DNA of 64,000 nucleotides. Origin: Octadecabacter antarcticus 307 (GTDB taxonomy: Bacteria; Pseudomonadota; Alphaproteobacteria; Rhodobacterales; Rhodobacteraceae). The notes below the pieces were generated by a model. The model was given only the letters and a program-made list of their open reading frames with translations, searched no databases and had not been told where the DNA came from. The position numbers and the translations under genes were made by a program. This document shows positions 53,006 through 61,386 of this stretch, piece after piece. Where the stretch lies: contig NC_020911.1 of assembly GCF_000155675.2 (NCBI RefSeq), positions 1,726,501 to 1,790,500 on the forward strand, written 5' to 3'. Position 1 is the stretch's first letter. Every line of letters begins with the position of its first letter.

Positions 53006-54465
53006 AACTGAGGAATTTCCCCTGCTACTTCTTTGTGAGTGAAACGCGCAGTGGCTGTGTCAGCCTCGTAATCGTCAAAATAGCGTGAGGCATTCTTGGC
53101 TAGCGTATCTACGCCTGAAATTATCGCATCGACTTTTTCATCGCTCATCAATGCCGATAAGTTAAGGCGGACCCAGCCGGGTTTCTCGGTTTCGACGCCT
53201 GCTTGGATGGCAGAAAAAATAGAATCCGATTCTGCCTTCTGCATATCCAAAAGCCTGTGGCCATAGGCGCCTGCGCAAGCACACCCGCCGCGGGCTTGGA
53301 CCCCGTAGACATCACTCAGCATCTTTGTGAACAACTGGTGATGTACCAGCCCTCCATTTTTAGTTCGGATGCGAAATGAAAAGATAGGTAACACTTCACT
53401 CGCTTCGCGGTTACCCAGAAGTTCAATACGAGAATTCTGCAACCAAACTTTTTCCGCACGCCTACGCAGATCATTTTGGCGTTCAGTCAGCCACTGCTGC
53501 CCGAGCGCAACCTTGATCATCAGCACAAGTGCGGCCCGAATGTCCCCTGTGATATTCGGAGTTCCGCCTTCTTCGCGAGCGGTAACGTTCGTTGAATAAG
53601 AATGACCCCAAGGCGATACAAACGAGACGGTGCCGCCGCCGGGCCTGCTTGGGCGTTTGTTACGGACGATGGTATTGCGGATCAACGTCACACCGGAGGC
53701 TCCTGGACCACCTGCAAATTTATGGGTTGAAAAAACGATCGCATCTTTTTCGCAGTCAGTTCCCACATTTAATTGCATCGGGATATAGGGACCTGCACAG
53801 CCGTAGTCCCAGATGGCAAAGGCTCGGTGACTTTTTAACATGCGTGTTACAGCGTCAACATCCGTAACAATGCCAGTCACATTCGAAGCTGCGGAGAACG
53901 CACCGACAATAAGATTAGCGTCACACGAAGCAGTGAGTGCCTGTTTCAACGCGACCATGTCCGGCCCACCTTCAGCGCCTTCAGGAATTTCGATTACATC
54001 AGCCCCACATTCGCGCCAGGGTAAGAGGTTAGAGTGGTGCTCATATGGGCCTACGAGCACAACGGCTCGTCTGCCAGAAGCCCGTTCTGCTTCAAAGTCC
54101 AGCAGACTCACGATGTGGTTGATCCCTGCTGTAGATCCCGAGCCGGTAAAGATCACACTGTTGTCAGGTCCAGCCCCTGTCAGGCGACTAATTTCGGCGC
54201 GAGCGTCTTCGCGAAGACGTGTAATGAAATTACCGCAATAGGAGGCTTGGGTATGGCTGTTAGCGTAGTAAGGCAGCACGACATAACGCAAAAAATCTTC
54301 GACTTGGGTCAGGGCGCGTCCCGAGGCGACGTAATCGGCGTAGATCATCTGTTTAGGGCCGTAGGGACCATCAATCACTATATCATCGCCAATCAGCCCC
54401 TTCTGTATCCGGATCTTCAGTTCCGGTTGACGTAGGCTATTTGCAAATTCTTCAAGCGGGGACAT
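53002..54465 (-). CDS. Class V aminotransferase / cysteine-desulfurase-like PLP enzyme
   Basis: 487 residues, GGAG upstream of ATG 54465. PLP Lys in VFSTHKFAGGPGASG, catalytic-type Cys in QARGGCACAGAYGH, binding motif GSGSTAGINHIVSLL. The fold is that of SufS/CsdA and related C-S or C-N lyases; it is longer than SufS (about 406) because of N- and C-terminal extensions. First gene of the operon, 89-107 bases from the divergent Lrp regulator. No Suf or Isc partners are near, so its substrate is probably the pathway compound rather than cysteine. Confidence 0.85.
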   Translation of the reverse strand: MSPLEEFANSLRQPELKIRIQKGLIGDDIVIDGPYGPKQMIYADYVASGRALTQVEDFLRYVVLPYYANSHTQASYCGNFITRLREDARAEISRLTGAGPDNSVIFTGSGSTAGINHIVSLLDFEAERASGRRAVVLVGPYEHHSNLLPWRECGADVIEIPEGAEGGPDMVALKQALTASCDANLIVGAFSAASNVTGIVTDVDAVTRMLKSHRAFAIWDYGCAGPYIPMQLNVGTDCEKDAIVFSTHKFAGGPGASGVTLIRNTIVRNKRPSRPGGGTVSFVSPWGHSYSTNVTAREEGGTPNITGDIRAALVLMIKVALGQQWLTERQNDLRRRAEKVWLQNSRIELLGNREASEVLPIFSFRIRTKNGGLVHHQLFTKMLSDVYGVQARGGCACAGAYGHRLLDMQKAESDSIFSAIQAGVETEKPGWVRLNLSALMSDEKVDAIISGVDTLAKNASRYFDDYEADTATARFTHKEVAGEIPQL

Positions 54466-54572
54466 TTAAGCTCCAAAAAATATCATATTAACTTCAACAT
54501 GGCACAAAAATTCATAGTAAACTCTCTTATTATTCGCTTGTTTTATGAAATTGGTTGTCGTTTGATCGGTTT
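54466..54572. promoter_or_regulatory. Divergent promoter region of the ten-gene operon and its Lrp regulator
   Basis: AT-rich (about 70%) 107-base gap with TATCATATTAA, TTCATAGTAAA and TTATTATTCG phrases in both directions. Lrp-type proteins bind such AT-rich dyads; no exact operator is assigned. Confidence 0.5.
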
Positions 54573-55037
54573 ATGAGTAAAATATTAGATCAAACTGACT
54601 ATCGAATACTTCACGAACTCCAGAAGGACTCTTCTCAATCGCAGCGCTCGCTGAGTGACAAGTTGGGCCTATCGCAAAATGCCTGTTGGCGCCGATTGAA
54701 AGCGCTAGAAACCAAAGGCGTTATTTTAAATCGGACAGTAACCTTAAATCGGAGCAAGCTGGGCGTAGATCTGGTTGTCTTTGTTATGGTCAAGACGCGG
54801 TACCATTCTGGCACTTGGCTGACTCAATTCCGCAACCATGTATTGTCAATTCCGGAAATAACCGATTTTTTTCGAATTGGTGGAGAGTATGACTACCTCC
54901 TCAAGATCGTCACACGCGACATGGCAAGCTTCGACGAGGTCTACATACGGTTAATCGCTAAAGTCGAACTGGAAACAGTGACTTCCTTTTTTTCAATGGA
55001 GGCAATTGCTGAACAGCGGCCCATCTCACTGCGCTGA
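54573..55037 (+). CDS. Lrp/AsnC-family regulator
   Basis: 154 residues from ATG 54573; a TTG at 54555 adds six. N-terminal HTH (LDQTDYRILHELQKDSSQSQ, LSDKLGLSQNACWRRLKAL) and the RAM ligand-binding domain (FRIGGEYDYLLKIVTRDMAS). Lrp regulators respond to amino acids or related compounds, so the divergent operon probably handles an amino-acid-like substrate. Confidence 0.88.
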   Translation: MSKILDQTDYRILHELQKDSSQSQRSLSDKLGLSQNACWRRLKALETKGVILNRTVTLNRSKLGVDLVVFVMVKTRYHSGTWLTQFRNHVLSIPEITDFFRIGGEYDYLLKIVTRDMASFDEVYIRLIAKVELETVTSFFSMEAIAEQRPISLR

Positions 55038-55238
55038 TTAATCGCCAACTGGTCCTATAACACCCTTCAGCACAGGTTAATTTACAAGGATTCAAGCACT
55101 TTGTTGCACAAATCGCCGCGTGGCGGGATTCACTGTCGAAATTCAGCGTGATAGCTGGCTTTTATGAGCAGCTGGATCCCTACCGCGTATAAGACCAAGA
55201 TGGACCTGTCGCGCTTTAGTGCCGCCCCAAGTGCTCGT

Positions 55239-55424
55239 TTAAGCCACCTTGCGTTCGAAAGCGACGGGGCTTTTCCAACCCAATGTTGAGTGGCGGCGGC
55301 GTGGATTGTAAAAGCCGTTGATGTATTCAAAGATTGCCATCTCGGCCTGCCTGCGGGTTTCCCATGTGTTGCGCCAGATCAGTTCGGCCTTGATGGTTTT
55401 GAAGAACGTTTCCACGGCAGCGTT
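55239..55424 (-). pseudogene. IS3 OrfB, 3' piece
   Basis: NAAVETFFKTIKAELIWRN through INGFYNPRRRHSTLGWKSP and VAFERKVA, containing the third catalytic acid. The matching 5' piece ends at 56688 with GNCYD; the sequences join exactly (GAT|AAC). Confidence 0.9.
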
Positions 55425-56687
55425 GAAGCTCCTATATTCGTCAAGCAGCAATTTTGATGGTTTGTGGCACGCAGAGTTGGCTGTAAATCTCCCGGACGAT
55501 GTAACGCTTCAGGCATCGAATGATTTCGCTTTTGCTTTTGCCATCTTTCGTACGTTTTTTGACATAAGCAAGCGTCGGTTCGTGGCTGCGCATCCTGACG
55601 ATGGCGACACGGTAGAGCGCAGCGTTGGCTTGTCTGTTTCCTCCTCTGTTGAGACGGAAACGGTGCGTTTTCCCACTTGATGCAGGGATGGGACAAACGC
55701 CACAGAGTTTGGCAAATGCAGCCTCAGATCGGATGCGCGTGGGATCATCGCCAACGAGGATTAGCATCTCTGCGACTGTCATTGTCGCAATTCCGTGGGA
55801 TTGCATCAGGTCCGGAGCGCGTTTGATGACAAGTCGCTCCAGTTCTTTATCGTGACCCAGAATCTCTTCATGTAGCAATAGCCACCGTCGTGCCAAAGCT
55901 CGCATGGCTGCTTTGGCAGAAGCTAATGTATTAAGTATATCACCGGGTCTGAAGGCCGCGATATGCCGGATCAATCCGATCTTACCTTTGATCTGATCCA
56001 GTACTTCACGCAGATCAGCTGGTGCATTGATGATCAGTGTTTTCAGGGTCACCATCGCCTGTGAACGTGACTTAACAGCCGTGTCACGGGCTATCTTCAG
56101 ATGCCTGATCATCTCCGACGATCCCGTTTGGGTTTTAGGGCGGGAATTTGCCTGTCCAGATAAAACTGACCGAGCGGCACCTTCTGCGTCGAGGCTGTCG
56201 GTCTTGCCTTGAGTATAGCGCAGCTGGCGATTGGGTCTCGTAACCTCAACAACATGGTGCCCTTGTGCAAGCAAGCAGCGCGATAGACCGGCACCGTAAG
56301 AGCCCGTCCCTTCGATTCCAAAAGCTTGGACATGACCCAGGCCACAAGACCAGCGTTCCAGTTCCAGATATCCCTTTGAGTTCGCAGGGATGGAAAGTGC
56401 TGCTAGGCGGGTGCCTTGCGTATCAATCGCGACAGCAACATGTGTTGCCTTATGCGTATCGATGCCGATGATAATTGGATGTCTGATCTTCATGTTGTCC
56501 CCTTAGGTTGAGAATGCCCAGGCAACATTCTGAGAGGACAGGACTGTGATGGGGCGTCCCCGTCATGCTCCTATGAGGTCACATCTCACCCGTCGCCGGG
56601 GCGACTTGACGGTCGACACGTCAATACAATGACACGCAGTCAATCGTAACATGGGTCAGGCCATCAAGCCGCAATACCATACTCACA
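55425..56687 (-). mobile_element. IS110-family insertion sequence
   Basis: Inserted between the GAT and AAC codons of the IS3 orfB; removing it restores the reading frame exactly, so limits are good to a few bases. 1263 bp with one transposase gene. No inverted terminal repeats, as usual for IS110. CAATCGTAAC at 56641 is repeated at the right junction (56686-56695). Confidence 0.85.
55441..56493 (-). CDS. IS110-family transposase
   Basis: 350 residues: N-terminal DEDD RuvC-like domain (IIIGIDTHKATHVAVAIDTQ, then YTQGKTDSLDAEGAARSV with the acidic Asp pair) and C-terminal transposase_20 domain (QSHGIATMTVAEMLILVGDD, FAKLCGVCPIPASSGKTHRF with the Ser nucleophile). Intact. Confidence 0.92.
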   Translation of the reverse strand: MKIRHPIIIGIDTHKATHVAVAIDTQGTRLAALSIPANSKGYLELERWSCGLGHVQAFGIEGTGSYGAGLSRCLLAQGHHVVEVTRPNRQLRYTQGKTDSLDAEGAARSVLSGQANSRPKTQTGSSEMIRHLKIARDTAVKSRSQAMVTLKTLIINAPADLREVLDQIKGKIGLIRHIAAFRPGDILNTLASAKAAMRALARRWLLLHEEILGHDKELERLVIKRAPDLMQSHGIATMTVAEMLILVGDDPTRIRSEAAFAKLCGVCPIPASSGKTHRFRLNRGGNRQANAALYRVAIVRMRSHEPTLAYVKKRTKDGKSKSEIIRCLKRYIVREIYSQLCVPQTIKIAA

Positions 56688-57359
56688 ATCGTAACAATTG
56701 CCCTTACCACTCATGGAGACCTGAAAGTCGTGTTGGCGCAAGATCTTCTGATAATCGTGCGAGCAATATTGGCTGCCTCTGTCGGTATGGTGGATGCAGC
56801 CCTTCGGCGGGGAACGGAACGCTATCGCCATCTTAAGAGCCTGGATCGCCAAATCACGTTTCATCCGATTGCTGACGGCCCAACCTATGATACGTCGCGA
56901 GTGCAGATCCAAGATAACAGCCAAATACAACCAGCCTTCACGCGTCCAGATATAGGTGATGTCCCCAGCCCACTTCTGGTTGGGAGCATCTGCTGCAAAG
57001 TCACGGTCCAGTAAGTTCGGCGCGATATTGAACTTATGGTTACTGTCTGTTGTCGCCTTGTGTTTGCGTGTTCTAACCACAGATATGCCATTCTGGCGCA
57101 TCAACCGGCCCACCCGACGATGACCAATATCCAGGCCAATCTCTTTCAGTTCCTCAGTCATGCGCGGCCTGCCATAGCTGCCAAGGCTGAGACGAGATTG
57201 TTCTTTGATGTGCGCCAGTGTGACCAGATCGGACCGCTGTCTTCGACTGGCAGGGCGGCTGCGGAATGCCCGCAAACCGCGAGGGCTGACGTCCAAAACA
57301 TCACATAGCCGATTGGTGGAGAAGCTTGCGCTGTGTTCTTCAATGAACCTAAACCTCAC
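56688..57359 (-). pseudogene. IS3 OrfB, 5' piece
   Basis: MRFRFIEEHSASFSTNRLC to MSGKGNCYD with the rve core Asp residues (WAGDITYIW, HHTDRGSQYCS). Cut after GNCYD by the IS110; a few extra codons read into the IS110 end at 56664. About 75% similar in protein to the OrfB at 42452. Confidence 0.9.
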
Positions 57360-57631
57360 GGCTTTTGGCTGGCGAAGAACTGCGTTGCTTTTTTTAGGAT
57401 CTCCCTCTCCTCCTTGAGAACACGGTTCTCACGCCGAAGCCGGTCATTCTCTTGGGCGAGGCCTAAATCCTCTTTCGAAACCACGTCAGTGTCTCGGTAC
57501 GCTGTGATCCACTTATTCAGCGTCGACATACCGACGCCAAGATCATCCGCCACTTGCTTGCGTGTAAGCCCGCTGGTCAGTGCTATACGCACCGCATCTT
57601 GCCTGAATTCGTCCGTTCGTTTCAGTCCCAT
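57356..57631 (-). CDS. IS3 OrfA
   Basis: 91 residues from MGLKRTDEF: HTH FRQDAVRIALTSGLTRKQVA, then DLGVGMSTLNKWITAYRD and a leucine zipper (ENDRLRRENRVLKEEREILK). A-AAA-AAG frameshift site at the end. Overlaps orfB by four bases. Confidence 0.88.
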   Translation of the reverse strand: MGLKRTDEFRQDAVRIALTSGLTRKQVADDLGVGMSTLNKWITAYRDTDVVSKEDLGLAQENDRLRRENRVLKEEREILKKATQFFASQKP

Positions 57632-57694
57632 AGTCAGTCTCATTTGTTGCAGTAAATGCTATCAAAGGAGCGGCATCAAACCGTGACAGGTCCA

Positions 57695-57769
57695 AACTTC
57701 ATGGCGCGCTTTTGAGATGTCGATTGCCACCAAAACAGGCTCGGATTGTCCAATATTGGTGTCGGCCAT
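57695..57769 (-). pseudogene. Second IS110-family transposase, 5' fragment
   Basis: ATG 57767-57769, MADTNIGQSEPVLVAIDISK then ARHEV, the first DEDD strand, cut exactly at the IS3 end (57694). The upstream leader (57770-57850) is typical of IS110 elements. Different from the nested IS110. The missing part is not found beyond 55201. Confidence 0.75.
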
Positions 57770-57879
57770 AGTCAGTCTCCTTTGCAGTGTGGCTGGTACA
57801 AAACCACTGTAGAGACCTGAGGCTCGGCTATGACCACCTTCTGCGCTAATTGGGGGCTGCGCAGGTCGTCATAGCCTAT

Positions 57880-58215
57880 AGATCAGCATCCTTCCGAAGG
57901 TGTTATGGGTCGGAATACATCTGTGGGACCTTGATGACATGGCCTGAAAAGCACGGTGTTTGGCTTGAACACATCCAGCCAGGCAAACCTCAACAGAACG
58001 CCTATATCGAGCGCTACAATCGAACCATTCGCGGCGAATGGCTGAGCCAATACATCTTTGAAACGATTGAGGAGGCCCAAAACCAAGCGACAGAATGGCT
58101 CTGGACTTACAACAATGAGAGACCCAACATGGGCATCGGCGGCATAACACCCGCAATGAAACTGAAAACAGCCGCGTGAATTCTACGGCTGAGCCCCATT
58201 AAAAATGGGGGGATT
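57880..58215 (+). pseudogene. Third IS3-family OrfB, C-terminal fragment with right end
   Basis: GSEYICGTLMTWPEKHGVWL, IQPGKPQQNAYIERYNRTIR, then WLWTYNNERPNMGIGGITPA and a stop at 58179, from the second Asp onward. The following CCCCATT-AAAA-ATGGGGGGA hairpin (58194-58213) and GATTACC look like the element's right end. This is a different IS3 subgroup from the two 1231-bp copies. Confidence 0.85.
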
Positions 58216-58702
58216 ACCAGAGCGGTGGCGATCCCATTTTTTGGTATCTTTGCATCCAGCGCGTTTTTGTTGCTGTCGCTCGGGGCTTTGCGATTTAGCA
58301 GATGGGTAAAATCTGGTTCTTAGATGGCGGCATAAGTCTAATTACAAAAATAAAAAAATCGAATACCTAAGGATAGAAATTTGCGCGGGAGGGGGACGAC
58401 TAAGAGAAAATGCGCGACCGTTTTTCCCCCGCCCCCCTCGGACCGGATCGCCTCACAATCGGCCAGCCTCACAGAATCGAGGGGGTATGGGGGGGTGTCA
58501 GACTTGGCCAGCGTGGTGATTGCATTGATGTGGGTGCTGATAGGCTCGATAAGTCTTATCGATGGTGGGAACAATCGTGCTCGATTGTATGGAATATCTA
58601 AAAGCAACACCAAATGGCACCCATATGGCCCCCAATAATAATAGTGTAAACCAGAGTGCAGGTCTAGCTTTGGGACAAGTCATTGGCTTTTATGGGTTTA
58701 AT

Positions 58703-58725
58703 TGGCTCCGGCGGTAGGGATCGAA
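58703..58725 (-). other. Probable tRNA-Asn 3'-end remnant (attachment half-site)
   Basis: Read in reverse, 58725 to 58703 gives TTCGATCCCTACCGCCGGAG and then CCA: a T-loop, T-stem strand, acceptor strand CGCCGGA, discriminator G and CCA. This matches my recollection of the alphaproteobacterial tRNA-Asn(GUU), whose 5' acceptor strand is TCCGGCG. The 5' part of the tRNA is absent. Such isolated 23-base 3' ends are left where an island inserts into a tRNA gene. Confidence 0.7.
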
Positions 58726-58775
58726 TAGATAATAAAGTTACTATAAATCAATATCTTAGATGTAGTCTTGTATGA

Positions 58776-58815
58776 TTTGTGTACCGAATAGTCCCAATTT
58801 TGTGTACCGAATAGT
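58776..58815 (+). repeat. Two direct repeats, 23 bp apart, upstream of the nuclease gene
   Basis: TTTGTGTACCGAATAGT at 58776-58792 and again at 58799-58815. The 23-base period places both boxes on nearly the same face of the helix (about two turns). It could be an operator of the gene at 58982 or an iteron-like element. Confidence 0.7.
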
Positions 58816-58981
58816 ACTATCTGCATGTTGCCGGAATGTGGAAGGTAAGGCGCGTGGAGTCCCAGGATGTTTCTGGCGATGCACCGTGAATCTGGATCAC
58901 TTTGAACTTTAAGATGTAGGCGCTATGGTCTTATTTGCAGAATCAGAGGCTGCGACAAGGGCTTTGGAGAAGTGATGATTA

Positions 58982-60073
58982 ATGTTGTTTAAACAAAAAC
59001 CCTGTTCGTCGTGTCAGAGTTCTTTTTTTGAGTTGGAGCGAATTCAGAAGCAACTTGATGCGGCGAGACGGGAAGTCTCTCGGCTTAATAAAGTGCTCAA
59101 CAATTTGAGTCAGGGAAATAACAGATTAATCTCTGTACAGCCTTCTGATCAAATATCCAAGAATTTGCACCCAATTGAAAGCTTTCCAAACAGCGACGAA
59201 AGAAGACAGAAGGCTGCTCTCGCTTACGGCTTTCCAACTGCGCAGATTTCTTTGCGAGAGGAGGCCGTAATACAATCTAATCACTCCATTCAGGCTCACC
59301 CAAATTTGAGCACTTCTGAGGAGGTTGAGCCTAGAGCTTCAAAAAAGTTCAAGATGTCTGAGAATGATCGTGTACGCTTAAACCAAAAGCGGGCAGATTT
59401 AAAAGCTAGGCTGGGTCCGAATGCTGAGGAGACGCGGGAAATTAGGCAGCAGCGGGAGCGGGAAGAACAAATTGAAGCTATTAAGAAAGCATGTGAAAAA
59501 CACTTTTCGGCATTAGTGCGCAATTTAAGGCGTAGCCAAGTCTACAATGATTACAATGCTCTGGTTGCAGATGGCAGGGTAACTGAGTGTGGTAATTTTC
59601 TGCAAAGTTTAGACCTCAAAACAAACCGCTTGTCGCTCGAAGAAGCTTCAAATGCTATAATTTCAACAGTCGAAGAGTTGGCAGATAAGCAGTCTGATGA
59701 GGGTTTTTCTGCAGAAGGGTATCCAGATGACGGCTGGGAATTTGAGCATTGGGTGGCGGAAGCTCTTGAAAAGTTTGGTTGGCAAGCACGCGCTACTCAA
59801 GGTAGCGGCGATCAGGGTGTGGATGTTGTAGCTGCAAAAGATGGTTTGTCCTTGGGCATTCAGTGCAAAAGATACTCTGGTTCTGTAGGCAATAAGGCTG
59901 TTCAAGAGGCATACTCAGGGGCCAAGTATATGGGTCTAAACAAAGCTGCTGTGTTGACTAATGCTAACTTTACAAAAAGCGCCAAGGAGCTTGCGGCGTC
60001 AACTGGTGTGCTTCTGTTGTCGCCCGAAGATATTCCAACTTTGAGTGATCGGTTCTCAGGCAGCGGAGCATGA
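58982..60073 (+). CDS. Coiled-coil protein with Mrr-type restriction endonuclease domain
   Basis: 363 residues, GGAGAAG upstream. Starts with two Cys in CSSCQSSFFELERIQKQLDA, a possible metal knuckle, followed by coiled coil and a long charged helical linker (about 120-180). Residues 250-360 form an Mrr_cat domain: WEFEHWVAEALEKFGWQARA, GDQGVDVVAAKDG, then LGIQCKRYSG with the Gln-x-Lys, and ALKKAA-like VLTNANFTKSAKEL. Mrr enzymes cut modified or foreign DNA; fusion with a coiled-coil sensor is common in defence proteins. It stands alone just inside a tRNA-bounded island, with direct repeats before it. Confidence 0.8.
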   Translation: MLFKQKPCSSCQSSFFELERIQKQLDAARREVSRLNKVLNNLSQGNNRLISVQPSDQISKNLHPIESFPNSDERRQKAALAYGFPTAQISLREEAVIQSNHSIQAHPNLSTSEEVEPRASKKFKMSENDRVRLNQKRADLKARLGPNAEETREIRQQREREEQIEAIKKACEKHFSALVRNLRRSQVYNDYNALVADGRVTECGNFLQSLDLKTNRLSLEEASNAIISTVEELADKQSDEGFSAEGYPDDGWEFEHWVAEALEKFGWQARATQGSGDQGVDVVAAKDGLSLGIQCKRYSGSVGNKAVQEAYSGAKYMGLNKAAVLTNANFTKSAKELAASTGVLLLSPEDIPTLSDRFSGSGA

Positions 60074-60157
60074 ATTTGTTAGTATTATTGTCTAAACGTT
60101 ATCACTAAGAAATTAGGGTGGCTAAGAAAAACCACAGCAAGTATCAACGGCTTTTTG

Positions 60158-60264
60158 CAGCACAACACAACCCAATGAGTACTGCCTCAGGTAATGACCA
60201 TCACCTGATTAGCGCACGCATGCCCCTGAGAGGCCCTGTGTTAAGCGCACAGTGCGTTGGTGGG
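60158..60264. repeat. About 100-bp repeat, copy 1
   Basis: Shares with 60834-60933 the order AGTACT, ATCACC, CGCACGCATG (CGCGTGTATG in copy 2), the exact CCCTGAGAGGCCCTGTG (60224-60240) and GTGCGTTGG. Flanks the bactofilin gene on the downstream side. Confidence 0.7.
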
Positions 60265-60334
60265 TTTTTGGCTCCATTTCTGAGGTATGGAGCTAATGGC
60301 ACTCAGGAGTTATGTTTGAGGGCTTATTCTTGCC

Positions 60335-60727
60335 CTATGTGTCGCCTTTGGCGCGCTTTCCCGCCGCTTGGATATTGCCTTGAATTTCTGCACCCGACTC
60401 GATTGAAAGTTGATCAGCTTTAATATCAGCCATTACTTTTGCCGTTGTTTTAACTACAACACTAATCGCCGCGACAGTACCTTCTAGGTGTCCCTCAATT
60501 GTAACGCTGCGTGCGCGAACATTTCCAGTCACCCGACCATCTGAGGTAAGCACAAGGACATCAGCAGTAATATCCCCAATAATTTTTCCGCCAAACTCAA
60601 CAATTCCGTCACTCGTCCAGTCACCTTTGATCAAAATATCATCATGCAATACAGAGCGACGCTTCTCGCCTGAAGTCCTTTGTGTTGTTGGCTTTTGCAG
60701 GTTGTCAGTTGTTGTTTTTGAGAACAT
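60335..60727 (-). CDS. Bactofilin (polymer-forming cytoskeletal protein)
   Basis: 130 residues from ATG 60725-60727. The central DUF583 beta-helix is clear: VLHDDILIKGDWTSDGIVEF, GGKIIGDITADVLVLTSDGR, VTGNVRARSVTIEGHLEGTV, followed by MADIKADQLSIESGAEIQGN. The polymerising scaffold is used for cell shape or localisation. It is unusual on a small mobile-looking island and is flanked by two copies of a repeat. Confidence 0.88.
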   Translation of the reverse strand: MFSKTTTDNLQKPTTQRTSGEKRRSVLHDDILIKGDWTSDGIVEFGGKIIGDITADVLVLTSDGRVTGNVRARSVTIEGHLEGTVAAISVVVKTTAKVMADIKADQLSIESGAEIQGNIQAAGKRAKGDT

Positions 60728-60833
60728 TAGGGTTACCGATTTATTAGAATGTTGTTGGGGGTATGGTCCTGAAAATTTGCTGTCGGTCAAGCAAGTTCGA
60801 AGCGCTGCCTGATAAGACTATCTCCAACTTCTG

Positions 60834-60933
60834 TAGCACCACACAGTGAGTACTACCACAGATTAGGGCATCACCAGTCCAACGCGTGTATGGCCCTGAG
60901 AGGCCCTGTGGTATCCGTAGGGTGCGTTGGTAA
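60834..60933. repeat. About 100-bp repeat, copy 2
   Basis: See copy 1 at 60158-60264; the exact 17-base core CCCTGAGAGGCCCTGTG is at 60894-60910. Lies upstream of the bactofilin gene. Confidence 0.7.
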
Positions 60934-61070
60934 AGTTTAGGCTACCCATATTAGAAAATGAACCCAAAGTCGCTCACGGGACCTATTTAAACCCTAACCC
61001 CAAATGTATTCGAGGGCGCTACTGGCAATAGTTATCGTGTTGGAATTCACTGAGCTAAAGCGACACGCAG

Positions 61071-61265
61071 TCACGCCACGGTATAAGTGTTGTCACCCAC
61101 AGCCTTACACTTGGGACAGGTGGCCCGCTTTCGTATCTCATGAGTTGTCATATTTTCATCAACCACCAACATAAGGAATGCAACTTCATGGGTGACAACG
61201 TGCTGACACACAGCGCAGGTGATATTGATCTTTTTATGCGGTATATCTTTTAGCATTGCGGTCAT
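61071..61265 (-). CDS. Small zinc-ribbon-like protein
   Basis: 64 residues. ITCAVCQHVVTHEV and RATCPKCKAVGDN give two Cys-x-x-Cys knuckles 36 residues apart, spaced for one zinc ribbon. Probably a small nucleic-acid or protein adaptor. No known family. Confidence 0.6.
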   Translation of the reverse strand: MTAMLKDIPHKKINITCAVCQHVVTHEVAFLMLVVDENMTTHEIRKRATCPKCKAVGDNTYTVA

Positions 61266-61386
61266 GCTTGAGGGTCTATCCTGCTGTTGTTTTTTTCAAT
61301 AATCTACTGCGGCAACAGGCTATGCAGGGCTAGCTAGAAGGACTACCGAACTAACAATAAATTTCTTAGGAATGTCTGGACAGAAA

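Larger units (their letters stand above)
55201..57694 (-). mobile_element. IS3-family element interrupted by a nested IS110-family element
   Basis: Ends TGGACCTGTCGCGCTTTAG at 55201 and, reversed, TGGACCTGTCACGGTTTGA at 57694. Removing the IS110 (55425-56687) gives 1231 bp, the same as the intact copy at 42117-43347. Flanks AGA and AAC show no clear target duplication. Confidence 0.88.
58216..58981. other. Intergenic stretch holding an island boundary
   Basis: No supported gene. Contains a probable tRNA-Asn 3' end (58703-58725), two direct repeats (58776-58815) and an AT-rich promoter region before the nuclease gene. Base composition falls sharply from about 58700 rightward. Confidence 0.6.

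Noticed and set aside
55079..55200. Sequence resembling an IS5/IS903-type end (TTTGTTGCACAAATCGCC) and a short open tail
   Set aside because: Only an end-like stretch; no transposase remains and the match is from memory, so not listed as an element.
58381..58638. 85-codon open frame left of the tRNA remnant
   Set aside because: Pro/Ser-rich start from low-complexity DNA and no similarity; the C-rich stretch gives open frames by chance.
58776..58815. Direct repeats as a CRISPR fragment
   Set aside because: Only two repeats with a 6-base gap; no cas genes.
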